This document shows, one piece after another, positions 34,855 through 46,662 of a DNA stretch of 64,000 nucleotides. Position numbers and translations under genes: made by a program. Position 1 is the first letter of the stretch, and every line of letters begins with the position of its first letter. This DNA comes from Absidia repens (taxonomy: Eukaryota > Mucoromycota > Mucoromycetes > Mucorales > Cunninghamellaceae), in assembly GCA_002105175.1 (NCBI GenBank), contig MCGE01000003.1, forward strand, positions 1,364,001-1,428,000. Direction: 5' to 3'. The notes below the pieces were generated by a model, which was given only the letters and a program-made list of their open reading frames with translations, was not told where the DNA came from and did not search any database.

Positions 34855-36368
34855 ATGATGGACAACTTATTGACTATCAACAAAACAGCATGTAAAGACG
34901 ATATTTTGGACTTGGATGATTTTCTACACCAACGCTTGACACCTCTCGTCCAAAAGGTCAAGTTCCAACTGATTCACATGGAAAGCTCGAAACGTCTTCA
35001 AGACTACACCCGTAACAAGATTCAACGAGCCACCACGTTACTGGAAACCATTGACGAACATTGGCGATTGTTGAAACTCGAAAATACGACCAGCCAATAC
35101 AAAGAACATATCTTGCAGCAACTAGAACAAGCCTTCTCTGAACTGTCGGAAAAGTATCGACAATTGGAACAACTGCAGGGAGACTATTTTGATTATACCT
35201 TTTTGGACGACACTATGGACTCGCTCATGTCTTCGATTGAACATATGGATACCTGTATTGGTGATACCATTGATAAGGCTTCTGAAATGCGCCACATGGT
35301 CCATGAAAAATTCAATGACTTTGCAGGGATGGCACATGAACACATGGATCATCTCAAAGCAGCGATTGCCTATGGTGCCAAACGGTTGCTTAATTATGAG
35401 GAATTACCTGTCCCATGGCGAAACAATATGGTAAACAAATTGTCACGGGGTGAACTGTTGTTTTTTCTAAACATCTCTTTTTTTTTTTTTACCTTTTTCT
35501 TTATTAGTATATCCACACCGGCTATCGATTTTTGTCAACACCAGGCGATTGTTTCCACTCTTGGCTGTATCTTCACAATGAATCGGGTAACATCTTTACT
35601 CATTTGATTGGTTTCATGGTGTTTCTTGGTATTGGCATCTATGAACTCTTTTATTCAAATCTGCTGTCGGACGTCCCTATGTTTGATTGGGTCATTTTCA
35701 CCATCTTTTTCTTGGCTGCTTGCAAGTGCCTCATGTGCTCCACCGTATGGCATACCCTATCAGGCATCAATGACTATCACACGTTTACTCGAATGGCTTG
35801 TTTGGATTATGTTGGTATCAGTACCTTGATCTGTGCAAGTCTTTTGTTATGTGAATATTATGGCTTCTATTGTAATGAACCTTGGAGAAATACCTATTTG
35901 GTCGGGACTGGTTCTTTGGCTCTTGTTGGTGTCACTATGCCGTTTATGCCTTGGTTTGATCGACCTGGTAAGCATAATGATGATCATGACCGATGGTTGT
36001 ATTGACTATATGATTTGTATTCATTTTCTATTATTATATTTATAGAATCACGGTGGATTCGGATTGGTTTCTTTGTTGCTTTAGCCTCTTCGGGTGTTTT
36101 CCCTATCGGCCATCTACTTGCTGTCTATGGTCCGAGTCAAGTGGTATCATGGATTTCTCCTGTATTAAAATCATTATCATGCTATGGACTTGGTGTCATT
36201 GTCTATGGTAATCAATTCCCTGAACGTATTTGGCCCGGTAAATTTGATCATTTTGGACATTCTCATCAATGGTGGCATTTGTTTGTGTGTGGTGGTATTT
36301 GGTGGAACTACATGGCTGCCACTAGCTTCGTGGCTCAGCGAAATGAATTTGGCATGTGTCTTTTGTAG
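34855..36368 (+). CDS. PAQR/IZH (hemolysin III) family receptor with long N-terminal helical region
   Basis: Three exons (34855-35430, 35508-35967, 36046-36368) give 452 residues. Residues 1-185 are hydrophilic and mostly helical, probably coiled coil (EQAFSELSEKYRQLEQLQ). The PAQR core begins PVPWRNNMYIHTGYRF, then LYLHNESGNIFTHLIG, followed by about seven membrane segments. Zinc-site positions of the family are present: CSTVWHTL in the second segment and FDHFGHSHQWWHL near the end. Such proteins (yeast Izh, animal adiponectin receptors) are membrane receptors or hydrolases linked to lipid and zinc control. The long extension resembles the Izh3 layout more than the short Izh proteins. The second ATG (34858) is equally possible as start. 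Confidence 0.93.
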
Positions 36369-36731
36369 ATTATTTATTCCCCTCTGCCCTCCCCCGTTTT
36401 TAGTATTATCAACCTCTCTCCTATCACATTATTTGTCCATCCCTACTCTTCCTCTTCCTCCTCCTCCTCCTCCTCACTCCTCTTCCCCATCTAAAATTAA
36501 TATCTATTCAACCCATTCCCTTCTTTTTATTATTATCCTATAGAACATAGTCCATATAACTAGCTTATTTAGTATCTTTTATTATTTATTTTTGATGATG
36601 AATAACCATACCAATAAAAAAAAACCAATTTCTAAACATATTCAAAAAAAAGTCTTTTATTGTTTGTTCGATATATGTATACTAGTAATCTAGAAAAGCT
36701 AGTCTAAAAGCAACTCACCATTTATGTATTT
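36369..36731. other. Convergent 3' spacer
   Basis: Lies between the ends of the PAQR (+) and FMN-binding (-) genes. Pyrimidine-rich (TCC repeats at 36445-36475), then AT-rich. No gene seen. Confidence 0.4.
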
Positions 36732-37433
36732 TCATTGATTGTTTTTTGATTGGCATAGATTTTTGATATTGTCAGGCACAGGTTGGCTATTGATCGAGGC
36801 AGGCTTGGGAGTGCCATACACAGTCGAGATCGGCACGATACCAGTCCACACAGAGTCACACAGGGCCTTGTCTTTGTAATCAGCAGCATCTTCCGAGGGT
36901 TCGGCTGGGTTGTTTAATTTAAGACTAGCTGATTCAATGTCCACTCTGATCACCTTTGTTGTTTGAAGTTCAATTTTCGTACTGGGTCTACACTGATCCC
37001 ATCGTCCCTTGGCCATATGATCCGTGATGGCAGTCAATGCTTCCAATTTTTCATCCTCATCATCCACCAATTGGCCTCGACCAAACACCACCACAGAGCG
37101 ATACATCACAGAATGGTGGAAAGGCGAGAGTGCCATCACTAGTCCATTCACTTCAGTCACGCAGATGGATACCTTTTTATCGCTGGCCAAATGTTTCACC
37201 AATCGTCCAGATACAAAGCCATGAAGGTAAAGCGTGGTATCTTTGCGACCATAAACCATAGGAATCACCACGGGTGTAGCTTCAGGATCACCATCTTCAT
37301 CCTCGAAACAGAAACTGACATGACCAACGAGATTGTCATCAAGAGCTTGATGAATTTTTTCGTGGTCGTAGAAAGCACGGTCTTTGTTGCGGCGCACATT
37401 GTTAATGGTTTTGGGTCCTACTTCATACGACAT
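36732..37433 (-). CDS. FMN-binding split-barrel protein (pyridoxamine-phosphate-oxidase-like)
   Basis: Single exon, 233 residues from the ATG at 37433. The sequence has the features of flavin-nucleotide-binding proteins: RRNKDRAFYDHEKIHQALDD, then a beta-strand with VIPMVYGRKDTTLYLHG, a GRLVKHLASDKKVSICVTEV strand, SVMYRSVVVFGRGQLVDDE, and a late KVIRVDIESASLK strand followed by VWTGIVPIS. Members bind FMN and are mostly uncharacterised oxidoreductases; some related proteins protect against nitroimidazoles or oxidants. The substrate is unknown. It diverges from NMD3 across about 660 bp. Confidence 0.88.
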   Translation of the reverse strand: MSYEVGPKTINNVRRNKDRAFYDHEKIHQALDDNLVGHVSFCFEDEDGDPEATPVVIPMVYGRKDTTLYLHGFVSGRLVKHLASDKKVSICVTEVNGLVMALSPFHHSVMYRSVVVFGRGQLVDDEDEKLEALTAITDHMAKGRWDQCRPSTKIELQTTKVIRVDIESASLKLNNPAEPSEDAADYKDKALCDSVWTGIVPISTVYGTPKPASINSQPVPDNIKNLCQSKNNQ

Positions 37434-38090
37434 GCTAAGAGATACAATATAACGGATAGAGAAGAGTGGGAAGAGAGAATGTGTCAACTAGTTGACAGAT
37501 AATGTAAGAATGGAATTGAGTAAATTTAAAAAAAAAGAAGGGAAAAGAAAGTAAGAAAAAAATATACATTTATAGACAATCCTATTTTCTCAAGGTGCAA
37601 TTTATCAGCCCATTCAGCCCACAACTGCGCCAATATATGACAAACATTGGCCAATCATATATTGTCATATTTTACTCTCAGCAACCTTTTCTGGTAACAA
37701 ATGTATGCAAACAAAACATCAGTTGTTAGTTGGTGTTCCTGACAAAAGAAAACCACGGATACCGGAGAAAATTAGCCATCATATGTGTATTGTTTTAAAT
37801 TTTTCTTTTTGTGGCATGATATCTATGACTATATGGGAAAGTCTGACTGACAGAAGGGGCATAATTTTTTATCGTGGTCTACGTTAGTCATGATGATTAA
37901 TATTTACTCGTTGATTGAAAAATCCTATGATCAAAATTCATGCAATAGGCATTACGAGAAACCGACGGCGCTTAAAATCATTTTTATAGTCTGGGTGGCT
38001 TTTTGAAAAAGGGGCCGACTTGGTCAGCCAACTTTTTTTTTTTTTTTTTTGCGCTTCTTCCACTTTTTAATTTTTCTGTCATTTGTTATC
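37434..38090. promoter_or_regulatory. Divergent promoter region (FMN-binding gene / NMD3)
   Basis: About 660 bp between divergent starts, AT-rich, with a T-tract at 38033-38050 immediately upstream of the NMD3 ATG. No specific binding site can be assigned. Confidence 0.4.
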
Positions 38091-39990
38091 ATGGACTATA
38101 AACCTGCTATCACTGAACAGCTCATGTAAGAAAAAATATGAAAGGATATTTATTCCTATTCTGTTTGCTCACCTTTTTTTTTACTTTACTTCTTTTTTTT
38201 TTTTGGCTGATTGTGTGTATTTTAGTCTGGTAAGTTTGCTGACAAATACCATCTTAGTCCTCAAACTAAATATTTTTTTTTTCACTAGTGCCCAGGATGT
38301 AGTATACCCACTCCTCCCAATCAAGCCAACATGTGTGTGAACTGTATTCGGAATGAAGTAGACATCACAGATGGCATCCCCAAACATTCGACCATCCATT
38401 TCTGCAAGAACTGTGAACGATACCTTCAACCTCCCGGCATGTGGGTTGCTGCGGCATTGGAATCCCGCGAACTACTGTCGATTTGCTTGAAAAAACTGAA
38501 AGGACTCAGCAAAGTGCGCCTATTGGATGCTGGATTCATTTGGACCGAACCTCACAGTCGACGTATCAAAGTCAAGTTAACGATTCAAAAGGAAGTGTTT
38601 GCCAACACAGTATTACAACAAATATTTGAAGTGGAATTTGTGGTGGCAGGGCAACAATGCGACGAATGTACTAGGATGGCTGCTCAAAATACCTGGAAGG
38701 CAGTGGTGCAAGTGCGACAAAAGGTGGAACACAAGCGTACCTTCTTATATCTGGAACAATTGATTCTCAAACACAATGCTCACAAGGATACGACCAACAT
38801 CAAGGAAACAAAGGATGGGATAGATTTTTATTATGGACAACGTGCACATGCCATCAAAATGGTAGAATTCTTGGCATCAGTGGTTCCAATGAAGTAAGTC
38901 GACGCTCATTCTATAGATCAATCTTACTAGGAGGGATGTTGTATACTTACTTTATTTCTTTTATTGTTTTAGGTACAAGACAAGTGAACGACTTATTTCA
39001 ACCGATATCCATACTAGTACAAGCAAATTCAAGTTCACATATTCTGGTAAGAGCTTTTTACTGATAGTTTTATAGATAGAGAGACATTGAGAGTTAATCA
39101 CCGACTTCGTTATTTATTTAGCTGAAATTGTCCCAATCTGCCGTGATGATTTGGTGGTCCTGCCCAAGAAATTGGCCAATAGCATGGGCGGAATCAGTCA
39201 ACTGTTATTATGCTCCCGTATCAGCAACTCGATTCATTTGACGGACCTCAACACACTAAACACCTGTGAAGTCTCTCAGAACACGTACTGGCGAACACCA
39301 TTTACACCTTTAGCCAGCAACAAATCCTTGATTGAATATTATGTGCTTGACGTGGAACCTTTGGGCACTGTACGGGGAAAGCATGTATTGGCAGATATAC
39401 ATGTGGCACGATCAGCTGATTTCGGACGAAACGACGACGAATATATTGCGCGGTCTCATTTGGGTGGTATCTTGAACCCTGGGGATACGGTGATGGGCTA
39501 CGACTTGATTAGATCCAACTTCAACAATGATGAATACGACAAATTGAAACTCCAAAATATGCCTGATGTTATTTTGGTACGCAAATCCTACCCTGCTCGT
39601 CGCAAGAAGAACAAACAACGTGAATGGAAGATCAAGCAGCTGGGCAAAGAAGTGGATGAAATGCTCCCGAGGAAGCAAGACCAAGCCAAGATGGACCATG
39701 ATATGGAGATCTTTTTGCGCGATATTGAAGAAGATGCCGATTTCCGTGCAACCGTCAACATCTTTAAGTCTCAACAAAAGAACAATGCCAATTCTCCTAT
39801 TGCCTCCGGTAACGATGGCGACGATCATGAATCCAAGGAAGCTACAGCTCAAGGTGATGATGATGATGACGATGAAGAAGAGGAAGAAGATTTCCCAGAT
39901 ATCTCTTTAGAAGAAATGATGGATGAAATGCAAATCAATATGGATGAACCGGCGTATGTCGATGCTGATGATATGAAATCCGCAATGTAG
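38091..39990 (+). CDS. NMD3: Nmd3, 60S ribosomal subunit export adaptor
   Basis: Five exons (38091-38125, 38226-38229, 38289-38893, 38973-39046, 39122-39990) give 528 residues. Exon 2 is only TCTG (4 nt); with it the N-terminus reads TEQLILCPGCSIPTPPNQAN, as expected for Nmd3, and without it the frame is lost. The CPGC, CVNC, CKNC and CDEC pairs form the zinc-binding N-terminal region. Further conserved segments are DVSQNTYWRTPF-like, EYYVLDVE and ADIHVARSADFG. The tail is acidic (Asp/Glu runs) and would include the Crm1 export signals. Nmd3 loads on pre-60S in the nucleus and recruits Crm1. Confidence is high in the gene, and good in the microexon because both flanking introns have GTAAG donors and TTTAG/CTAG acceptors. 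Confidence 0.95.
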
Positions 39991-40423
39991 ATTAGATACA
40001 ATCCATGTCCGCTCCCCCCCCATTACACACTTTGCTTTTATATGCCTATTATTCGATGCCCCTCCCCCATTTATATTATCTCCCTCTCAGTATAGACATG
40101 TATCATATTATTTTTGCTTTGTTTAAAAAATAAACTATTATTCATATAGTCCTCTTATCATTCATTGTTCAAAATATATTTTTCATGTGTATTCCGCCTT
40201 TATTAATTGAATTAAAAAATTGTATTGGGGTGGTTGGGCACACCCTCAGACCTTACTCCGATCCTATGACTTTTTCCACCCAAAATTTGGTGGACCGATG
40301 CCCACGCTGGTTAGTTTGGGTCACAAGGTCTTTTTTTTTTCACTCTCTTTTTTTTTTTTCTTTTTTTTTGATGTCTCTTCTACCTTCTTTTTTAATTTTT
40401 TTTTATATACATCAACGTGGAAA
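39991..40423. other. Intergenic spacer, NMD3 to bHLH gene
   Basis: NMD3 3' flank, then a T-rich segment (40331-40406) that is probably the bHLH gene leader. No gene seen. Confidence 0.4.
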
Positions 40424-41230
40424 ATGGATCCTAATGATATGATCTACGTTTCTACTTCATCTCTGCTAACGAAACCCAACGAAAAAACTCAACCACAATT
40501 TCGTCCCTGTGGTGCAACCCCACCTACACCTCCGACATCCACTTCTTCAAATATGTTACTGTTCAGCAAATACCAAGCTCGAAGCCCATATAGCCACCAC
40601 CAACACTTACCGCCAGAAATACATTACAGGAGCCAACGCAGTCCTATGAGCATCGAAGAAAACGTCGACGTGAAAAATGACTTGGAAGAAGACGTAGAGG
40701 TGAAGAAAGACATGGAAGAAGACGTGGAGGCGAAGAGTGAAATTGACGATGGGTCGAACAATGCTAAGTAAGAGTCCAACAAAATAAGAATATCATACTA
40801 TATGGAAGTAGCGAAAGTCTAACATGATATTATGTATGTTTTTGTTTGTTTTTTATTGAATATATATAGGAGAAACATGTCTAGCGAAAAGAAACGACAA
40901 CGAAGGGAATCGCACAATATTGTGGAACAGCGTCGCAGAGATAATATCTCTGCGCGGATCAAAGAATTGAGCGAATTATTACCACCACCATCATCGCCAC
41001 ATCCACAACAAAAATTCAATCGTGGAGTTGTTTTACAAAAGTCGGTTGAACATATCCGTTTGCTACAGCAACTTGTCCTCCAACAACAAGAACATATTCG
41101 TGAACTGGAAGCTTTATTGGAAGGAACCCACCATCCTACTGTCCTCTCTGGCGAACACCAGCCTTCATCTTCATCACCTTCATCCTCCATCGCGGTATAT
41201 ACAGGCACGACATACACTGAGGCACAATGA
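40424..41230 (+). CDS. bHLH transcription factor (class B basic region)
   Basis: Two exons (40424-40767, 40870-41230) give 234 residues. The basic region and helix 1 read RRESHNIVEQRRRDNISARI then KELSELLP; His, Glu and Arg at positions 5, 9 and 13 predict binding to CACGTG. Helix 2 is NRGVVLQKSVEHIRLLQQL, continuing into a leucine-zipper-like LVLQQQEHIRELEALL. The N-terminal half is polar, with tandem copies of an acidic EEDVEVKKD-type repeat encoded near 40655-40745. The bHLH-zipper layout resembles fungal Rtg3/TFE-type factors. The target genes are unknown. Confidence 0.9.
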
Positions 41231-41816
41231 CAGCACATATGACACAAGATCAACAACCCAGTATTGTCCTGAAAACTCCTACTCCACTCTCTTCTTTTAT
41301 ATTATACTCTTTATGTGATCTTTTCTCTCTCTCCCTCTCTCTCTATTCATTAGTGTAGCTCTTTCAGTATTATCTCTATCACTTGCGTTATTTTATTTTA
41401 GTATAGCTACTCCTTCTCCTCCATTTGACCCACATATTTCCCTCTCCTTTAGTCAATGCCTTATAGTAATAGTAATAAAAAGTCTCATTGTCCGTTACCA
41501 GTATATTTATTTGATTTTGTTTGACTCAGTTTTTGTACTGCTTTTTATGTCCTTTACATCTTCAAAAATAGAATGAAAATCTCATACAAGGGGTTCGACT
41601 ATAATTTTGCTGTTTGGATATAATTGTTTGGGAGGTTTTTTTTTCGTTCGGCTGATCATAGTATAGGCAGGTTGCATTATATTTTAGCATGGAAATTGCT
41701 CAGCAAAGGGCACACATAGGCGGCGGGATTTTAAAATCACATGGTGGATCAATAGAAAAAATATATGTCCTCGCCTGACTTTTTTTCTTCCTTTCTTTTC
41801 TCTCCTTGGAATAAGT
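41231..41816. other. Intergenic spacer, bHLH gene to MAP1
   Basis: CT-rich 3' flank (41322-41345) followed by AT-rich DNA with the MAP1 promoter. No gene or repeat seen. Confidence 0.4.
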
Positions 41817-43589
41817 ATGTCTGACTTGTCGAATCAAACGTGTCAATCTATCGATTGTGACAAGCCTGCCAAACTGCAATGCCCTACTTGTTTGAAACTC
41901 AAGATTGATGGCTCATACTTTTGTTCCCAAGATTGCTTCAAAAAGACTTGGGTAAGGGTGAACCTGGGGGGAAAAAAGGGGTCGTAACTTTCTCATATTT
42001 TTATTTTCGCATAGGCAACCCATAAAGCAGTACACAAAGCCAAGATAGAAAGTAAGTCATCCAATGATTCCTCTTTCATGTAACTCTAATCATGTTCTCA
42101 CTTTCTCTCTTTTTAAAAACAAACTAGGTCAACCTCACAATCCTTTCCCCAAGTACTCTTATACAGGTGTTTTACGCGCTGTCTATCCATTGTCCGCTAA
42201 ACGTCAGGTACCCGATGAAATTCCACGACGTAAGTATAGATGACACAGTGCACAAGATTGTATAAAATGTACTTGTTGGTTAACCTTCTTATATATATAT
42301 ATATATATATAACTTGCTCTCTAGCTGACTACTCCGAGTCTAGTATTCCAGTATCTGAAGAAAAGGCTCGAGGTACTGCTATCAAGGTCTTGACTCCAAA
42401 AGAAATTGAAGGGATGCGAAAAGTATGTAAGCTTGCTCGTGAGATATTGAATATTGGTGCTGCGGCAATTCGACCTGGGATCACAACAGATGAAATTGGT
42501 AAAACAAAAAAAAAAAAGGTAACGGGGTGAGGGGCGGGGATCTAACGATAATGATACTAACTCTTTATTTATAATATATATACTTTGTCTGTAACACATA
42601 GATCGTATCATCCATGAAGCTACTATCGAACGAGGTGCCTATCCTTCTACTTTAAACTATTACAAATTTCCCAAGTCCCTTTGCACGTAAGTTCCCACTG
42701 CACCAACAACAACAACAACAACGATTAGCGCTTACCTGAGTTTATATTATTCTTCATCTTATTCTTCATCACTTAGTTCCGTCAATGAAGTGATTTGCCA
42801 TGGTATTCCTGACCAACGACCTTTGCAGGATGGTGATATTGTGAATTTGGACGTTTCTTGCTACTTTGGTGGGTTTCATGGTGACCTGAATGAAACATAC
42901 TTGGTCGGCAAGGTGGATGAAAAGGGCAAACTTTTGGTCAAAACTGCTCGAGAATGCCTTGAAAAGGCAATTGCCATAGGTAATAGGAATGAAAAAAAAA
43001 AAAAGGACAACGGGAGAGAGAAGGGCAACAAAATAAACACTGACAATTTTTCTTTTTTTTTCTCTTTTACATATAGTAAAGCCTGGTGTCCGTTATCGTG
43101 ATTTTGGCAAGGTGATTGAAGACCATGCCAGAAAGCATGGTTTCTCGGTGGTACGTACCATTTGTGGTCATGGTATCAATCAACTCTTTCACTGTGCTCC
43201 AAATGTTCCACATTATGCTAGTAAATCGATCAAACACTTAAAATTTGTCTCCCCTTCCTTTTTTTTTTACTCATACTTTTTTTTTTTTTTTTTTTTTTTT
43301 GGTATGGTATAGATAACAAGGCTGTCGGCATCATGAAACCCGGACATGTGTTTACTGTTGAACCAATGATTTGTGAAGGTACTTGGAGAGATGAATTATG
43401 GTAAGATCAATAACAGGAAAGAAAAAGTGCAGGTGGGTGGGTGGAACAGACAATGATGGGAATAATATGACTGAATATATATTTTATAGGCCCGATAACT
43501 GGACTGTTGTAACGACAGATGGAAAACGATCAGCACAATTTGAACATACGATGCTAGTGACAGAAAATGGCGTTGAAATTTTGACCTAA
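41817..43589 (+). CDS. MAP1: Methionine aminopeptidase 1
   Basis: Nine exons (41817-41951, 42015-42051, 42128-42229, 42325-42498, 42602-42686, 42777-42979, 43077-43220, 43313-43400, 43490-43589) give 355 residues, close to the usual length. The N-terminus has the ribosome-associated C6H2 zinc finger (C9, C14, C22, C25, C36, C40, H48, H52). The catalytic domain shows the pita-bread metal ligands: two Asp in [19 protein letters not shown], His in [10 protein letters not shown], Glu in FTVEPM and Glu in AQFEHTM, plus the ICHGIPD histidine. It removes initiator methionine from nascent chains in the cytosol. Introns are short, one with a T-tract of about 24 nt before the acceptor near 43311. Confidence 0.97.
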
Positions 43590-44042
43590 TGGCGAACCAT
43601 GGAATCCTGGTTGCAAAATTTTGAAATAGTTAGTTTATAGTGTGGACAAAGTTTATGTTGTATTTTAGAATAGTTTTATTGAAAGGGTTTGGGAAGAGGT
43701 ATTGTATAAAAATAAAAGATGCGCTGATGTTTGTTTGTTTTTATTCATTGATCTGTGTATTCATATGATTATTTTGGTGTGTGAAGTTGGGTGAGATCAA
43801 ACATAAATAGCAAGGAAGTTGCACGGATGATGATCGGGATATCAATGTATCAAAAAAAAAGGGGTGTGGAAAAAAGATCATATGTACAATACGTCCTATA
43901 TTCATAAAGTAGATGGAAGGGAAGAAGGAGAATGGGGAATAAGCAAATATACAATACAGTACAGAGGTATAATCGAAAGAGAGGGTTATCATTTGTGGAA
44001 AAAGGGGAGGGCGTGATCAAGAAATCCAGTAAAATGGTAATA
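43590..44042. other. Spacer after MAP1
   Basis: Contains the MAP1 3' end region (AATAAAAGATG near 43711) and A-tract 43852-43860. No supported gene. Confidence 0.4.
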
Positions 44043-44279
44043 TCATAGACCTATATGCATTTGGAGGAGTGTGGTTTGGGTTGGGGATTCAAAAAGATTG
44101 TCTTGCGAATAGTGATACCTGTCTTGCTGAAGCTTGTTGCTGTTGTCGTCGTCATCTAGAATCTTATGTTTGAGACCGTTTTCATGGTCATCATCATCAC
44201 CGTCGTCGATAGAGGGCCCAGCAATATAGGTTACTGTTTTCAATAACACAAAGAATCCAACAATAACATGGATAGACAT
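44043..44279 (-). CDS. Possible small membrane-anchored acidic protein
   Basis: A 78-residue open frame starting with ATG at 44279. Residues 1-20 are hydrophobic (IHVIVGFFVLLKTVTYIAG) and could be a membrane anchor or signal. Two acidic runs follow (DDGDDDD and DDDDN), then a polar Gln/Ser-rich tail. I do not recognise a family. It lies alone, convergent with MAP1, with an A-rich leader just upstream. It is plausible as a small gene, but the length and lack of homology recognition keep the confidence low. Confidence 0.35.
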   Translation of the reverse strand: MSIHVIVGFFVLLKTVTYIAGPSIDDGDDDDHENGLKHKILDDDDNSNKLQQDRYHYSQDNLFESPTQTTLLQMHIGL

Positions 44280-44985
44280 TGAAAAAAAATATAAAAAAAT
44301 TATAAAAAAAGAAAGGGGAAAACAAAAAGAGCATGATTTATATACACAGTTGAAGGATTTTTAAAATTTCTAGTCAGAAGTTCACGTGTCATGAGGTTTT
44401 AACTTTCTCATGGAGTTTTTCACCACCACTTAATATTTTGTAAATAAAAAAAAAAGCCGAAAGTCAGGTGTAAAAAGATGGATTTTCTTTTTTACTGATT
44501 TACAAAAGAAAAACGTAAATAACAAAAAACAAGAATATATTAGAACAACAATAGGATATATTATATATAAGATATACTATTATTCTATGACAAAATTCAT
44601 TCACAAAAAATGGTAAGCTATAAGAAGAAGAAAAAGGGGAAAAAGACGGATGATCGGTCAACAAGTCATGCAGTTTTGTTGTTTTAATATTCTAGGATTT
44701 ACCTGCATTATATCTAAACTATCATGCACTCTTTCGTTCGGATTCGAATGGTCACAAGACCCCTTCTTGCATTAAATATAGCCACACCGTTAGCTGCTCA
44801 CCTTTTTCAACGGTTAATTCCGGAGGTGGGATAGGAAGTCGCACTAGCTGTAAAAGTCGCTCTTTTAATTCTTGCTTGAGGTGATTTGAGAATCATGCCC
44901 CCTATTTTCACTTTTTTCTTTTCTTTCTGAATCAATCTGACCCGCTGCCGCAACGAAACTAATAAACCCCCCCCCACCAATACAT

Positions 44986-45016
<31 letters not shown>

Positions 45017-45370
45017 GATTATACTGGTTTATACATGATGTGGTTTGGCGTACTTGCGTCTGAGGCACACCACACCGAAGAAAGGGGCATTGAAAGCTTT
45101 GACAAGTACACGTAGCAAATTTAACCCACCTTGACATCAACGACATTCATTCAATGATGAAATATGATCTCGCTATTACCAATTCAAAGAAGTCCTTTTT
45201 GTACAATAAGCAACAAAGAAACTAGCAGAATGAATTGAAGTAAGTTACATTTTTTGAAATTTACCACAGAAGACTCACAGGCAATTTGAATAATATTGAT
45301 TAGACTGGTACTGTTCAATCCAATTAGCCAGCACTTCACATTAGCGACCGCCAAACAGTGGAACCATGCT
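44280..45370. other. AT-rich intergenic DNA with (CA)n
   Basis: An (AC)n microsatellite occupies about 44989-45016. Otherwise AT-rich with no supported coding frame. It marks the start of an accessory block that extends to about 52.2 kb. Confidence 0.45.
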
Positions 45371-45755
45371 ATGGAAAAGTTCACAGCAGTTGCAACTACA
45401 GCGTTAGTATTGAAAGCAAGGTAATAGAATTGTGTCTACAAATCAGCAGTTAGAAACAACAATAACCAAATCGTTCCCTTTTGTTTTCTTGAGAAGGGCA
45501 GTAGTAGTGGAAGCAAAAGCAAGAACAACCGCAACAGTCGCAACAGATACAATTTTAGCATACTATGGTTACAGAATGACCAATGTTCTTGAAGCTAGGT
45601 AAAGAAAAACAAATTATACCAATTTATCATCACTGAATCTATCGCTCACTTTCCCCACCTCTCTTAGTATAGGAACGCCTGTGATTACTGAAGGAACAAA
45701 ATCATGTAGCTGTTATCCACAAATGAAAACCATCAGCCTACATTTAACAAATTAA
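45371..45755 (+). CDS. Unrecognised small three-exon gene model
   Basis: Three short exons (45371-45420, 45497-45598, 45668-45755) join in phase at GTAATA/GAAG and GTAAAG/TTAG junctions, with introns of 76 and 69 nt as in neighbouring genes. The product would be 79 residues: an Ala/Val/Thr/Lys-rich first half (MEKFTAVATTALVLKARAVV), then a tail with CSCYP. I do not recognise it. The agreement of three exons in frame is suggestive but could be chance for such short pieces. It may be part of a longer gene, since other coding-like pieces follow to 46.66 kb. Confidence 0.35.
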
Positions 45756-46161
45756 CAATTTCATGGGACGATTCTGCAACAATTGGAGCCACCATACTTT
45801 ATCACAACCAATGATTACACGACTTCCCTCTGCTGTCTGATACATGTGAATACACACACAACAGAATTGGAAAGCAACATGTGGTCGACCATTCTTTTTT
45901 AAAACAACTTGTGTTCTATGGATTTTTGAAGACTGCTTACCCAACTACATGTGGTCGCATGGACTAGGAAACGATATTCGATTGACATTCACTTGTGTTT
46001 ATGCAAAAGCCAGACGCCAGAAAACATATGCCATATGCAGGGTTTATTATTCCAATATTCAAATACTTGGCTTCTGTCACCCGGGTGATGTCGTTTGTTT
46101 GGTAGGACTATTTAGATGGGGGTATGGTTATATGAGGCAATACTATTCTATTTTGCTAGAC

Positions 46162-46193
<32 letters not shown>

Positions 46194-46376
46194 GGCATCT
46201 GTGATAGCGAAGATAGGTATGCTGAGCCCAAGCAAGTGAATGGACGATACTAGAATTTCCGCCTTAGCCAACATGGAATGAACTTTGATTGACTCCTCCA
46301 GGGTAAGAAAAGTAGTTAGAATGGAAAGGAAAGGAAAAATACTGATTGAATTTTATAATATATATATGGGTGTAGT
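45756..46376. other. Uninterpreted stretch with coding-like patches
   Basis: The plus strand is open from 45949 (TYAICRVYYSNIQ, then GFCHPGDVVCLVGLFRWG) until a T-tract at 46167-46193. The minus strand is open at 45744-45944 with a Cys-containing frame (HVAFQFCCVCIHMY). Neither can be tied to a family or to a complete gene. Confidence 0.25.
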
Positions 46377-46662
46377 GAAAATGATGGAAATCATACAGAG
46401 GAAGGTACTTTGAAGCTTATTGAATACATGTCCTTGTGTGTATCTGCTATGAAAAAAGGATTCAATATTGCAAGCTTTATATCAAATATTTGGCGAAGTT
46501 GGCATCTTTGGTATATAATCCATTGGTGATAAGCTCACTCATTTGTCAACAAGTAATCTACTGGATGACCAATTTGTGTATTTCGGAAACGATCTACAAT
46601 TATACCTTGGAAATGGAATCAACGCAACACGTATTGACTGCATAGATTTGAAATGGACTTGA
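46377..46662 (+). pseudogene. Frameshifted coding remnant, family unknown
   Basis: After a TGTAG acceptor-like site at 46371-46375, one frame is open (ENDGNHTEEGTLKLIEYMSL, then SAMKKGFNIASFISNIW) to a stop at 46527-46529. The next frame is open from 46519 (SIGDKLTHLSTSNLLDDQFV, then FGNDLQLYLGNGINATRID) to a stop at 46660-46662. The two protein-like stretches meet within about 10 bp, too close for an intron, which suggests a single-base frameshift. Possibly a decayed part of the same locus as 45371-45755. Confidence 0.3.

Noticed and set aside
44807..45016. Minus-strand frame beginning with Cys-Val repeats
   Set aside because: Starts inside the (CA)n microsatellite and shows no other coding feature.
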